Assembly: GCA_016786495.1 (NCBI GenBank)
Contig: JAEUUJ010000005.1
Coordinates: forward strand, 1 to 64,000
Reading direction: 5' to 3'
Length of the DNA: 64,000 nucleotides
From: Cyclobacteriaceae bacterium
Lineage (GTDB): Bacteria > Bacteroidota > Bacteroidia > Cytophagales > Cyclobacteriaceae
In this document: piece by piece, positions 42,148 to 50,640 of the stretch
How the letters are laid out: the number at the start of each line of letters is the position of its first letter
Position numbering within the stretch: the stretch's first letter is position 1
Program-made: the position numbers and the translations under genes
Notes under the pieces: generated by a model
Database searches by the model: none
The model's input: only the letters and a program-made list of their open reading frames with translations
What the model was told of the DNA's origin: nothing

Positions 42148-43406
42148 TACAAGTCAAGCCATTGCTTGTCGTTATTGAAAACCGCCACCGCTTTCCCGGT
42201 AAGCGTTTGGTTAAACCAGGGCGAGTTTTTCGATTTCGAAAAATTGCTTTTGTCATCAAGCCTCCACTCCCGGTTTGGATCGAGCAGGGTGAGGTTTGCT
42301 TTCGCTTCTACGTCAATTACGGGCTGATCCAGGCCAAGTACCGTGCGCGGGCCGCTCGTTACTTTTTCGATGAGCACATCCCACTTCACATCCTGTGCAA
42401 GTGATACCAGGTTGGCCGCGAAAGTCTGAAGATTAATGATACCGGCATCGGCATGATCGAACTCAATGCTCTTGCTTTCTTCATCTTGCGGAGTATGGCC
42501 TGAACAGATCACATCGATTGTTCCGTCTTTTAGCGCCTTAATGAGGGAGTCGTTGTCGCTTTTCGTGCGCAACGGAGGATTTGTCTTATAATTCGTATCG
42601 AACCCGGCCAGCATGCTGTCGTCAAGCAGGGGCTGATAGGCCGCGATGTCGCACGTGATGTTCATCTTCTTTTTTGCCGCACGCACCAGTCCGATCGACT
42701 TAGAAGTTGATAGTCGGGAAAGATGAAGCCTCCCGCCTGCGTAGGTTAATAATTTTATATTCCGGCTGATCGCAATCTCTTCGGCAATTGAAGGCATTCC
42801 TTTCAACCCGAGCAGTGCGCTGTTCAGGCCTTCGTGCATCTGCCCGAACATGTTCAACCAGATGTCTTCAGGATGATCAATCAGTACACCGTTAAACTTT
42901 TGCAGGTATTGAAGCGACTTGAGAAAGATGTCGGTATGCCAAACCGTCTTCAGGCCATCGGTAAAGCCCACGGCACCGGCTTCGTGCAGGTCGATCATTT
43001 CGGTGAGGTCTTCACCTTTATTGTTTTTTGTGACCGAAGCCAGTGGGTGAATCTGAACGAGCCGGTTGTTGTTACCGCTCATCAGGTATGAAACGTCATT
43101 TTTGGTTTGAATACTCGGTGACGTGTTGGGAAGCGTTGCAATTTCGGTGAACCCGCCTGCGGCCGCGGCCTTTCCCACCGACTCGAGGTCTTCTTTGTGC
43201 TCAAGTCCGGGATCGCCCACGTAGGTTCCCAGATCAAACCAGCCTGTGGAGAGGATCATCCCTTCGGCTTTTATAACCTTATCGGCCTGGAAATTCTTAT
43301 CGCCAATGTCGGCAATCCGGCCATTTTGGATGAGAACGTTTTTTTCTTTTTTGTGAAATGGAGAGTTACTGTCGAGGATTTTGGCGGCCTGGATGAGTAT
43401 CTTCAT
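42147..43406 (-). CDS. dihydroorotase homologue lacking the metal-binding residues
   Basis: 419 residues, full length for the PyrC/amidohydrolase fold (ALLGLKGMPSIAEEIAISRN, YAGGRLHLSRLSTSKSIGLV, GPRTVLGL). The catalytic ligands are gone. The HxH that follows strand one is GTY in GWFDLGTYVGDPG; the HH of strand six is AY in CDIAAYQPLLDD; the final Asp of D-H-A-P is Gly in CSGHTPQ. It therefore cannot be a normal zinc dihydroorotase. Non-catalytic homologues of this kind (PyrC'/PyrX) hold aspartate transcarbamoylase together in some bacteria. Its start overlaps the stop of the BatA gene by four bases. Confidence 0.9.
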   Translation of the reverse strand: MKILIQAAKILDSNSPFHKKEKNVLIQNGRIADIGDKNFQADKVIKAEGMILSTGWFDLGTYVGDPGLEHKEDLESVGKAAAAGGFTEIATLPNTSPSIQTKNDVSYLMSGNNNRLVQIHPLASVTKNNKGEDLTEMIDLHEAGAVGFTDGLKTVWHTDIFLKSLQYLQKFNGVLIDHPEDIWLNMFGQMHEGLNSALLGLKGMPSIAEEIAISRNIKLLTYAGGRLHLSRLSTSKSIGLVRAAKKKMNITCDIAAYQPLLDDSMLAGFDTNYKTNPPLRTKSDNDSLIKALKDGTIDVICSGHTPQDEESKSIEFDHADAGIINLQTFAANLVSLAQDVKWDVLIEKVTSGPRTVLGLDQPVIDVEAKANLTLLDPNREWRLDDKSNFSKSKNSPWFNQTLTGKAVAVFNNDKQWLDL

Positions 43407-45406
43407 TTTAAGAATCGGATCAGGAGAATCTCAGCCAAAAGGAAGCAAAGAGCCAGAATCAGCGCATGCTTCCACAATGGTTTCCCCAAATATCTCGCTT
43501 TTATTTCGTTGCTGAAAGCCTCTTCCGAATTTGCTTCAAAAATACTGACGGTTTGCGGGTTGCCGAGTTGTTGTTTTACCGCTTCACCGGAGTATTGGCC
43601 GAGTAACGATTCGTATTTATTCAGGTTAAATGCGAGCAACCCAACCGTGTCGGCTTCGTGCACCACCTTGTAAAAGCCGGCATTCATGCTGAACCGGGGC
43701 AAATCCATTACCACCTGGTCGGCCAGCTTGCGTTGCGCGGGAACGATTTCCTGCTCACCCACGAGCTTCATGGGCTGCTCGCCCGAAATGCTGTCGAGCC
43801 TGAGGGAAATGAACGGATCGTTCAGGGAGTAATACGGCTTTACTTCACTTTTCTTTCCGGAGGCCGCCATCCGGTACATGATCGGAACAAACAACGCTGA
43901 GTTATGCAGGGTGGTAAATTCGTTTTGCAGCGGAGCGGCCAGCAAGTAAACCTTGCCCTGCTGACGGAACACCGAAAGATACGGTTGCTCATTCTTGAAT
44001 TTCAGGATTGCATTCCGGTCGGAACCCCAGTCGATTGTTTTGGCGGCCTGAGGCATCGCCAGGCGTGCCGTGCGTTCTTCAAAAACATTTTCGAAGAAGG
44101 GATTTTTAAAATCAGGATAATCAAGTTCTGATAATGGTGTGGCTTTAACCGGGTTTAACGTAGCGATGTGCAGCAGGCTTTTGTACGAAGAAGCGTCCGG
44201 TTCGATTCCAGGTATAACGAACAACGCCCCGCCCCCGTCAACAAAGGTTCTGAGCGAAGCGGATAGCGAAGCATCGAACCGGTCGATGCCGTTTACAACC
44301 ACCAGGTCGGCCTCATTCAGGAGACTGTAATTAAAATTGCTGACCGTAAAACTTCGGAAAGCAAAAACCTGCCGATTGCCAAAAACGGTTTCAATCGGAG
44401 TTACCTCCGTTCTGTTTTTGATTTCGAGTACGCGGATCTTTTCCGAAAAATTAAGCGCGAGATAAAACTCATTGTCGAAACTGACCGGGTAATCGTTAAA
44501 GCTGACCGTTGCGCGGCTTACGCCGTTCAGCCCGGTAGTTAAGTCAAATGCACTTTCAGCAACTCCCTTTGCTGCGATGGTTACTGAAGCAGTGCCGGTC
44601 TGAATTCCGTTGACCGAAAGTTTCACGAGAAGTTGTTCAACAGGTTTGCTGCCATCGTTCCGCATGCGGATATGAAGCGTGTTTTTTTCACCTCCCACAA
44701 CGAACGGATTTTCCAGGTAAGCTGTGTCGATAAAGATATTGGTATTGTTTTGATACGTCAGCGGAACCAGGTGCCAACGCTGCGTAGAATCGATCAGGGA
44801 AGCATCCAAGAGTCCGAGGGTGGATTGTTGAAAATCCGAAATCCAGAACACTTCTCCGTCAGACTGCCCTCTCGCAAGATTTTTGATACGGTCTTTTATC
44901 TCCGGTAAGCTCCGGCTGACAGGCGACAGCCGTACTTGTGTAAGCAGATCGGTAACTTCCGCTTTTGTTTTGTAGGAATTCGAGAAGGGAGCAAAATCGT
45001 TTGTGATCAGGCGGTATCGCGTATCGGGTGGAAATACGTCAACAATTCTTTTCACGTAACCAATACCTGCGTCAAGCGCACTTGTTTTTTCTCCGACGGG
45101 AACCGACATGCTTAACGAATTATCGAGGTAAATCGAAATATTACGGTTGGCCGAAAACTCTTCACTTGCCGGAATAATTGGTTGGGCGAAGGCGAGCACG
45201 AGAAACAGCAAGAACAGAATCCGGGACGCCAGGATCAGGTACTGTTTGAGTTTGCGTTTGGCGGTGGTGGCTTCCTGCACCCGTTGCAAGAACCGGGTGG
45301 TCGAGAAATAGATGCGTTTGGTTTTGCGGAAATTAAACAGGTGAATGATCACCGGGATGGCCAGGGCGGTTAACGCCCACAAAAACGCAGGATACAAAAA
45401 ACTCAT
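43403..45406 (-). CDS. BatA-domain membrane protein with a VWA-like region
   Basis: 667 residues from ATG 45406. The start, MSFLYPAFLWALTALAIPVI, followed by HLFNFRKTKRIYFSTTRFL, is the BatA N-terminal domain with its first membrane span. A second span (YLILASRILFLLFLVLAFAQ) is followed by a VWA-like domain (NISIYLDNSLSMSVPVGE; a DxSxS-type site with Asn in place), a large periplasmic region, and a final C-terminal span (ALILALCFLLAEILLIRFL). Relatives belong to the Bacteroides aerotolerance cluster. The role here is unknown. It heads the operon with the dihydroorotase-like and DUF4199 genes. Confidence 0.9.
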   Translation of the reverse strand: MSFLYPAFLWALTALAIPVIIHLFNFRKTKRIYFSTTRFLQRVQEATTAKRKLKQYLILASRILFLLFLVLAFAQPIIPASEEFSANRNISIYLDNSLSMSVPVGEKTSALDAGIGYVKRIVDVFPPDTRYRLITNDFAPFSNSYKTKAEVTDLLTQVRLSPVSRSLPEIKDRIKNLARGQSDGEVFWISDFQQSTLGLLDASLIDSTQRWHLVPLTYQNNTNIFIDTAYLENPFVVGGEKNTLHIRMRNDGSKPVEQLLVKLSVNGIQTGTASVTIAAKGVAESAFDLTTGLNGVSRATVSFNDYPVSFDNEFYLALNFSEKIRVLEIKNRTEVTPIETVFGNRQVFAFRSFTVSNFNYSLLNEADLVVVNGIDRFDASLSASLRTFVDGGGALFVIPGIEPDASSYKSLLHIATLNPVKATPLSELDYPDFKNPFFENVFEERTARLAMPQAAKTIDWGSDRNAILKFKNEQPYLSVFRQQGKVYLLAAPLQNEFTTLHNSALFVPIMYRMAASGKKSEVKPYYSLNDPFISLRLDSISGEQPMKLVGEQEIVPAQRKLADQVVMDLPRFSMNAGFYKVVHEADTVGLLAFNLNKYESLLGQYSGEAVKQQLGNPQTVSIFEANSEEAFSNEIKARYLGKPLWKHALILALCFLLAEILLIRFLK

Positions 45407-45424
45407 TGTGGCGAAGTTAGCGGA

Positions 45425-45489
45425 TTTTCCCCTCACCCCAGCCTCTCTCCAGAGGGAGAGGGATATCCGAAAGACAGGGTGAGGGAAAA
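45425..45489. repeat. REP-like palindromic element
   Basis: Outer arms TTTTCCCCTCACCC (45425-45438) and GGGTGAGGGAAAA (45477-45489) enclose a second imperfect hairpin, CCTCTCTCC with GGAGAGG. CCCTCACCC / GGGAGAGGG palindromes of this style are scattered in many bacterial genomes as REP-type units. Only one copy is seen in this window. Confidence 0.6.
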
Positions 45490-45511
45490 ATTATTTGAGC
45501 GGCATAAAAAA

Positions 45512-45538
45512 AGGCTGCCCAAATTTCTCCGGCAGCCT
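45512..45538 (-). terminator. rho-independent terminator of ssb
   Basis: AGGCTGCC and GGCAGCCT form a perfect 8 bp stem with an 11-base loop, followed on the minus strand by seven T residues. It lies 24 bp after the ssb stop. Confidence 0.85.
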
Positions 45539-45562
45539 ACCTCAAATGGATGAGTCTTCTTC

Positions 45563-45898
45563 TTATTGTTTACCTCCGAGCAGTACGAGGTCGTTTACGG
45601 TAATCTCGGTGATGTAGCGCTTTTCTCCTTTGTCGGTTTCATAATCGCGGTGCACGAGTTTACCCTCAATGGCAACTTCCTGACCCTTTTTGAGATATTT
45701 TTCGGCAACGCCAGCCAGCTTGCCCCAGATCACCACGTTGTGCCACTGGGTATCCTCCACCTTCTCGCCTTTTGCGTTCTTGTACGAATCAGACGTAGCG
45801 ATCGAGAATGAAGCTTTCTTTTTATCGCCAAACATTTTTACTTCCGGATCCTTGCCCAACCGACCGATCAACTGCACGCTGTTTCTTAGACTTTTCAT
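45563..45898 (-). CDS. ssb: single-stranded DNA-binding protein, short form
   Basis: 111 residues consisting of one OB fold: SLRNSVQLIGRLGKDPEVKM, DTQWHNVVIWGKLAGVAEKY, KGQEVAIEGKLVHRDYETDK and ITEITVNDLVLLGGK. It binds single-stranded DNA as a tetramer. It stops directly after the OB fold and lacks the glycine-rich linker and acidic DDDIPF-type tail that recruit partner proteins in standard SSB. A second, full-length SSB elsewhere is therefore likely. It is monocistronic, with a strong terminator. Confidence 0.94.
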   Translation of the reverse strand: MKSLRNSVQLIGRLGKDPEVKMFGDKKKASFSIATSDSYKNAKGEKVEDTQWHNVVIWGKLAGVAEKYLKKGQEVAIEGKLVHRDYETDKGEKRYITEITVNDLVLLGGKQ

Positions 45899-45948
45899 AA
45901 CTGTACTATTTTAATTGTTTAACATACACTTCCATTCACGTTGAACCT

Positions 45949-45988
45949 TGTGTCATGCTGAGCTTGTGGAAGCATGCGTTTTGACACT
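45949..45988. repeat. palindromic repeat upstream of ssb
   Basis: GTGTCATGCT and AAGCATG...TGACAC form a hairpin around GAGCTTGTGG. The core TCATGCTGAGCTTGTGGAAG closely resembles a palindrome I know as widely scattered in bacterial genomes. It sits in the 233 bp gap between ssb and the zinc-ribbon gene. The rest of that gap shows only possible promoter-like sequence (TTACTTTCG near 46065). Confidence 0.6.
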
Positions 45989-46131
45989 CACCGTGATGCC
46001 AACCATTTGTCCGATTGACGATGCAAAAGTGTGGGGAGAAAAATGGGGCAGTTGTATGATAATCGGTTACTTTCGATTACATTCATTTGTAAACGCTTAC
46101 GAACGGATAAACATCAGTTAAAAGCAGTAAA

Positions 46132-46506
46132 ATGATGGTGAAAAGTCCAGAAAAAAAGTGCCTTGAATGCGGTGACAAACTTGTTGGTCGGGCCGATAAA
46201 AAATTTTGCTCCGATCCATGCCGGATCAGTTACAACAACAAACTGAACAGCGATGAGACTAACTATGTACGTAACGTGAATAACGCGTTGCGCAAAAACA
46301 GGCGTATTCTGACCGAGTTGAACCCCACCGGAAAAACCGTTTCGGTAAGCCGTCAAAAGTTGTTGGAAAAGGGATTTGATTTTAGCTATTTAACAAGCCT
46401 GTTCACGACCAAAGAGGGAAAGATTTACAAATACTGCTACGAACAAGGGTATCTGGAAATGGACCGAGACTATTACCTGCTGGTCGTAAAGAAAGACTCG
46501 TTGTAA
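46132..46506 (+). CDS. zinc-ribbon protein, conserved hypothetical
   Basis: 124 residues. The N-terminal 35 carry a zinc ribbon: KKCLECGDKLVGRADKKFCS followed by DPCR (CxxC...CxxxC). The rest is basic and helical, with LRKNRRILTELNPTGKTVSV, then a short segment of KEGKIYKYCYEQGYLEMD that looks like a winged-helix edge. There is no signal peptide. Nucleic-acid binding is plausible. I recall proteins of this layout as common in Bacteroidota but without a known role. Confidence 0.8.
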   Translation: MMVKSPEKKCLECGDKLVGRADKKFCSDPCRISYNNKLNSDETNYVRNVNNALRKNRRILTELNPTGKTVSVSRQKLLEKGFDFSYLTSLFTTKEGKIYKYCYEQGYLEMDRDYYLLVVKKDSL

Positions 46507-46548
46507 CTGGCAAGCTCTTTGTTAAATTTCAATAACAACTCCAACCTA

Positions 46549-47238
46549 ATGAGAATTTTAATCTTAACAGCAGTTTTCACTTTCGGAATTACGCTTAGCG
46601 GTTTAGCGCAAGACGTGCGCGTGGTACTGAAAAGTGGGGAAACAAAAACCGAAGAACTACAAGCATTCTCAGGCACTAAACTTTTTCTTAAAAATGGTCC
46701 GTTAGAAATTAGTTCTTTGCAATCGATCGCTTTTGCATCGGAGGATGCGATAAACAAAAACCTCAAGAATCACCTTATTCAAGCTGGCGTCAAAATTGTC
46801 TTTTCCGATGACCTGATAAAACCCGAAGCGCTCGCAAAAAGCGATTACCCAAAACAGGATGATCATATCATCGTTTTAACTTGTCAGGATTCTGCGTCAG
46901 CACTTTTCAAACGAATCAGCCAACACCTCGTGCTGAAAGGTTACGCGATCGATTATTCCAGTAATGAACTTCGGGTCATCAAAACCGGCTTTCGGGCTAC
47001 TTCCAGGCTCCGTTACAATTATTACCTCAACATTGTTGTGGTCTCCAACCAGGTTATTATTACTTCACAGTGGAAAATCACACGGGGTAATTTGGCGTGT
47101 TGGCGCAGATCCGGAATTTTTGATTGGCACTTCTGTTATAAGAAAATGAATTTTAAACATCGCGTTGGACAAGTTCTGCATGCAGACGTCATGAAAAAAC
47201 TTGAGGATTTTGACAGAATTAGAATCGACTACCGATAA
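46549..47238 (+). CDS. exported protein of unknown function
   Basis: 229 residues from ATG 46549, where the signal peptide (RILILTAVFTFGITLSGLAQ) begins. An early VRVVLKSGETKTEELQAFSG strand pair resembles Bacteroidota proteins that remodel or sense the envelope. A second domain (IVLTCQDSASALFKRISQHL, RYNYYLNIVVVSNQVIITSQ) looks like the small alpha/beta domain seen in many secreted proteins of this phylum. No catalytic motif is visible. It lies 42 bp after the zinc-ribbon gene. Confidence 0.75.
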   Translation: MRILILTAVFTFGITLSGLAQDVRVVLKSGETKTEELQAFSGTKLFLKNGPLEISSLQSIAFASEDAINKNLKNHLIQAGVKIVFSDDLIKPEALAKSDYPKQDDHIIVLTCQDSASALFKRISQHLVLKGYAIDYSSNELRVIKTGFRATSRLRYNYYLNIVVVSNQVIITSQWKITRGNLACWRRSGIFDWHFCYKKMNFKHRVGQVLHADVMKKLEDFDRIRIDYR

Positions 47239-47293
47239 TTTCGCCCGTTTTCTGTCGTAGTAAAGAGGAAGATGTCATACCTTTCTTTTGATA

Positions 47294-47677
47294 ATGCGAA
47301 CGTCTCATCTCTTTTTCCTTTTGCCGGTTTGGTTGCTTTGTTCGTGCTCCGGAAGCCGCATGATCCAAACAGACTTGTACTTCGGGCAATCCCGGCCTGA
47401 CGGTACCGTGATAACCGAAGCCGAATGGCAAAGCTTCAAAATCGAGCAACTATCAAGGGTATTTAAGGAAGGCAGCACGACCATAAGCGCTACCGGAAAC
47501 TGGTACGACCCGGAACGTCATACGCTGATCACCGAGCCAACATATGTAGTTGTACACCACTACAAAAAGTCGCGGCAGAAATCTGCGCAGATCGACAGCC
47601 TGGTAAACGTTTACAAAGTCATGTTCAAACAACAATCTGTTTTGCGTGTCGATACGAAAGTAAAAGCAAAGTTCTAG
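47294..47677 (+). CDS. DUF3574 lipoprotein
   Basis: 127 residues from ATG 47294. The signal peptide ends in lipobox LLCSC. The mature domain matches DUF3574: QTDLYFGQSRPDGTVITEAE, GNWYDPERHTLITEPTYVVV and IDSLVNVYKVMFKQQSVLRV. This is a small ferredoxin-like fold anchored to a membrane; the function is unknown. It lies 55 bp after the preceding gene on the same strand. Confidence 0.85.
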   Translation: MRTSHLFFLLPVWLLCSCSGSRMIQTDLYFGQSRPDGTVITEAEWQSFKIEQLSRVFKEGSTTISATGNWYDPERHTLITEPTYVVVHHYKKSRQKSAQIDSLVNVYKVMFKQQSVLRVDTKVKAKF

Positions 47678-47692
47678 CTTAACTATTTCCCT

Positions 47693-48331
47693 ATGCCGTC
47701 TAGGTATTCACAGCCCGAACCGCAAGCATTGATAATTTCCGCAATACTGGCATGCTTCATCATTTCCTGTACGGGCAATAAAACGTCTTCGGAGTCTGCG
47801 GATACTGTACGTTCAGTAACACTCGCTCAAACCACTCCAGATACCGTTCACCGTAACGCTGACCCATCCCGCGGCTACGATACACTTATGGAAACCGATG
47901 ATGACTGCGTTTTCAATAACGATTTTAAAGGACTCACCACCGACTGGCTTGAGGAACTTAAAATCAACGATTTTATCTGGCGCGATGACCTTAAAGGTGC
48001 GCTGATACCTGCGGGTGAAGACACCGTTTTTCTCTCGAAGGGAGGTTGCTCGCATTTCGGAACAAGCGTAGAACTTTGGATACACACAGAAACGCCTGAT
48101 CTAATTGATTCAACTTTTTGGATATCGAAAGCGCTGGAACTGGCTGATCAATACGAAATGACCGATTATGCCGAACTAATCAGAAAGCGCAAACTCAAAA
48201 TATCTAATTTGGAAGAGGACCGTTTATGGTTTGAGGTATTTCCCGACAGAGACACTGAAGTTTACGAGGGCATCAATATCATTATTGATAAAAAAATCAA
48301 ACGACTAAGTATAAGTAAGTACTCTTACTAA
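47693..48331 (+). CDS. lipoprotein of unknown function
   Basis: 212 residues. The hydrophobic stretch LIISAILACFIISC ends in a lipobox (Cys26), followed by a Ser/Thr-rich linker. The mature part is acidic, with DTLMETDDDCVFNNDFKGLT and LSKGGCSHFGTSVELW carrying two cysteines that could form a disulfide. No family is recognised. It lies 15 bp after the DUF3574 gene and six before the GH36-like gene, so the three probably form one transcript. Confidence 0.75.
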   Translation: MPSRYSQPEPQALIISAILACFIISCTGNKTSSESADTVRSVTLAQTTPDTVHRNADPSRGYDTLMETDDDCVFNNDFKGLTTDWLEELKINDFIWRDDLKGALIPAGEDTVFLSKGGCSHFGTSVELWIHTETPDLIDSTFWISKALELADQYEMTDYAELIRKRKLKISNLEEDRLWFEVFPDRDTEVYEGINIIIDKKIKRLSISKYSY

Positions 48332-48337
48332 AACATT

Positions 48338-50008
48338 ATGAAACGCAGACACTTCATCCGGGCAACAGGCCTTTCGTTAGCAGCCACCCTGCTTTACGAC
48401 AACGTATTTTCCGCCACGGGTGAGCGCATCACCACCATCGCGCTCCCCAACCGCGTTTCTGCCATCGTTGACAATCAACGGGTAGAGTTTTCAAAAGCCG
48501 GTGACCTGTGGATTTACCAGGATGTGGCCGTAAACTTTGAAACAACAAAAGGTGTGCTGGCTGTTTTCATTCAGGCACCGGATGTGTTGCTGAGTGAAGT
48601 CACGCTGACCTGGGAAACTCCGCGGTCTGGAACGACCGTATTGAACGATCAATGGGAACGTACGTATGGCGATGCCTCGTGGCATCAGCCGAAAGAAGGT
48701 GAACGCTTTCCGTGGTATTTTATGGAACACAGTAGCGCTGGAACAAGCGGTATGGGTGTTAAAACAAATGCGTCATCGTTCTGCGCGTGGGCGATTGACA
48801 ACGGTCAGCTTTCCCTAACCCTTGACACGCGTTCGGGCGGCAATGGCGTGAAACTCGGCAACCGAAAATTGAAAGCGGCTGAGCTTGTCAGCATTACGTC
48901 AAAAGGCGATGAAGCTCCGTTTCACACCGCACGCCGGTTCATGAAGTTAATGTGCAACAAACCCCGGATGCCAAAACAACCCGTGTATGGAATCAACGAC
49001 TGGTACTTCAGTTACGGAAACAATTCGGCAAGGCTGATTATGGAACATACCCGGCTTATTGCACCGGCCGCAGCCGGATTAAAGAACCGGCCATTCTCGA
49101 TGATTGATGACGGCTGGTTCAAAACATCACCCTGCGGTCCGGAAGGAAAATGGACGTGGGGTGACGACATGATAACACCCAACACCAACTTTCCGGATAT
49201 GAAGCAGCTTGCCGATGATATCCGCAAAGAAGGCATGCGTCCCGGATTGTGGATACGGCCGCTTAGCATCAAGGCCGGGACAAAAGAAACGTTGTTGCTT
49301 CCCGACAGCAACACCAGACGCAGCGACATGCCTGTGCTGGATCCCAGTATCCCGGAAAACCTGGAAACAATTAAAAACTACTTCAAGGTTTATCACCAAT
49401 GGGGCTATGAGATGGTGAAGTTCGACTATACAAGCTGGGACATCTTCGGAAAATGGGGCATGCACATGACACGCGACAATGCCATGACTCAGTCCGGCTG
49501 GAGCATGTACGACACATCAAAGACCAATGCCGAAATTATTTCGGGCATGTACAGCGCGATTCGGGAAGCTGCGGGCGACATCTACGTCATCGGCTGTAAC
49601 ACATTTAGTCATTTATCGGCCGGATTGTTCGAACTTAATCGTATTGGTGACGACACCTCCGGCAATGAGTGGGACCGCACACGCAAGATGGGCGTGAACA
49701 CACTTGCGTTTCGCGGAATCCATCACGGGGCATTTTATGCGGCTGACGCAGACTGCGTGGGGCTTACTACAAAAGTACCCTGGGAGAAGACGGTCAAGTG
49801 GCTTGAGCTGGTCGCGAAAAGCGGAACTCCACTGTTTATTTCCGCACAGCCGGAGGCCACGAAAGAAGCACAACTTAAATCGATCACAGCATGTTTCAAG
49901 CTTGCTTCACAGGAATTGCCGCTGGGGGAACCGCTCGACTGGCTTGAATCTCACATTCCAACGCGATGGAAACTAAACGGAAAAGTTGAGATGTTCGATT
50001 GGGACTGA
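48338..50008 (+). CDS. Tat-exported alpha-galactosidase-like enzyme (GH36/GH27 clan)
   Basis: 556 residues. MKRRHFIRATGLSLAATLLY is a Tat signal with twin arginine. The TIM barrel shows YGINDWYFSYGNNSARL, FSMIDDGWFK, MRPGLWIRPL, then VKFDYTSWD with the nucleophile Asp and NRIGDDTSGNEWD with the acid/base Asp. The N-terminal 200 residues form a beta sandwich. It should release alpha-linked galactose or a related sugar in the periplasm. Substrate specificity cannot be told. No SusCD pair or other CAZyme is nearby, so it is not in a classic PUL. Confidence 0.87.
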   Translation: MKRRHFIRATGLSLAATLLYDNVFSATGERITTIALPNRVSAIVDNQRVEFSKAGDLWIYQDVAVNFETTKGVLAVFIQAPDVLLSEVTLTWETPRSGTTVLNDQWERTYGDASWHQPKEGERFPWYFMEHSSAGTSGMGVKTNASSFCAWAIDNGQLSLTLDTRSGGNGVKLGNRKLKAAELVSITSKGDEAPFHTARRFMKLMCNKPRMPKQPVYGINDWYFSYGNNSARLIMEHTRLIAPAAAGLKNRPFSMIDDGWFKTSPCGPEGKWTWGDDMITPNTNFPDMKQLADDIRKEGMRPGLWIRPLSIKAGTKETLLLPDSNTRRSDMPVLDPSIPENLETIKNYFKVYHQWGYEMVKFDYTSWDIFGKWGMHMTRDNAMTQSGWSMYDTSKTNAEIISGMYSAIREAAGDIYVIGCNTFSHLSAGLFELNRIGDDTSGNEWDRTRKMGVNTLAFRGIHHGAFYAADADCVGLTTKVPWEKTVKWLELVAKSGTPLFISAQPEATKEAQLKSITACFKLASQELPLGEPLDWLESHIPTRWKLNGKVEMFDWD

Positions 50009-50020
50009 AAGACATCACGC

Positions 50021-50578
50021 ATGTTAAGCGAATTCATCAAACTTGGCCTTACCGAATCACAGGCGCAGATTTTGTTCAGCGCTTTTGTTGATCATAAAAA
50101 ACTGGCCACTGGCAAATTCTTTATAAAGGAAGGCAAGGTTTGCCATGAAATCGGGATTGTCACCAAAGGCAAATGCCGGCATTTTTACAACACCAGTGAT
50201 GGCGAGGTAACCCGATGGATCGCGCTGACAAATGAATTTGTGACCTCGCTTTCGAGTTTTGTTTCGCAGCAACCTGCAAAAGAAAATATTCAGGCGATGG
50301 AAGCCACCGAAATTCTCGTCATGCCGCGCGCTCACTGGGTTAAGCTTTACGCGGAACACGATTTTATCCGTCAATTTTATACCCGCACCATGGAAGCAAA
50401 CTACATCGGCATGGAAGAGCGGGTATTTAACCTGATCGCCAAGTCGGCCGAGGAGCGGTATCAATGGATGCAGGAGAACCAGCCACGGTTTATTCGCGAA
50501 GTGCCTGACAAGTATCTCGCTTCGATGCTGGGTGTCCATCCCCGTCACCTGAGCCGCATCCGCGCCCAGCGGAAATAG
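50021..50578 (+). CDS. Crp/Fnr-family transcriptional regulator
   Basis: 185 residues. An N-terminal cyclic-nucleotide-binding-like beta barrel (KLATGKFFIKEGKVCHEIGI; KGKCRHFYNTSDGEVTRWIA) is followed by a dimer helix and a short helix-turn-helix (VPDKYLASMLGVHPRHLSRI). Cysteine spacing does not match an Fnr Fe-S site. In this phylum such proteins rarely bind cAMP. It lies 12 bp after the GH36-like gene, so it may be cotranscribed, or it may control the barrel gene 62 bp downstream. Confidence 0.88.
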   Translation: MLSEFIKLGLTESQAQILFSAFVDHKKLATGKFFIKEGKVCHEIGIVTKGKCRHFYNTSDGEVTRWIALTNEFVTSLSSFVSQQPAKENIQAMEATEILVMPRAHWVKLYAEHDFIRQFYTRTMEANYIGMEERVFNLIAKSAEERYQWMQENQPRFIREVPDKYLASMLGVHPRHLSRIRAQRK

Positions 50579-50640
50579 ACAAATGTCCACGTCAGGGACA
50601 GCGTTTTGTCCGTTCATGCATTCAAAAAAGACAAAACGTT

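Noticed and set aside
50057-50617. 186-codon open frame antisense to the Crp/Fnr gene
   Set aside because: The plus-strand protein is a normal Crp/Fnr regulator; no signal or domain is seen in the antisense frame.
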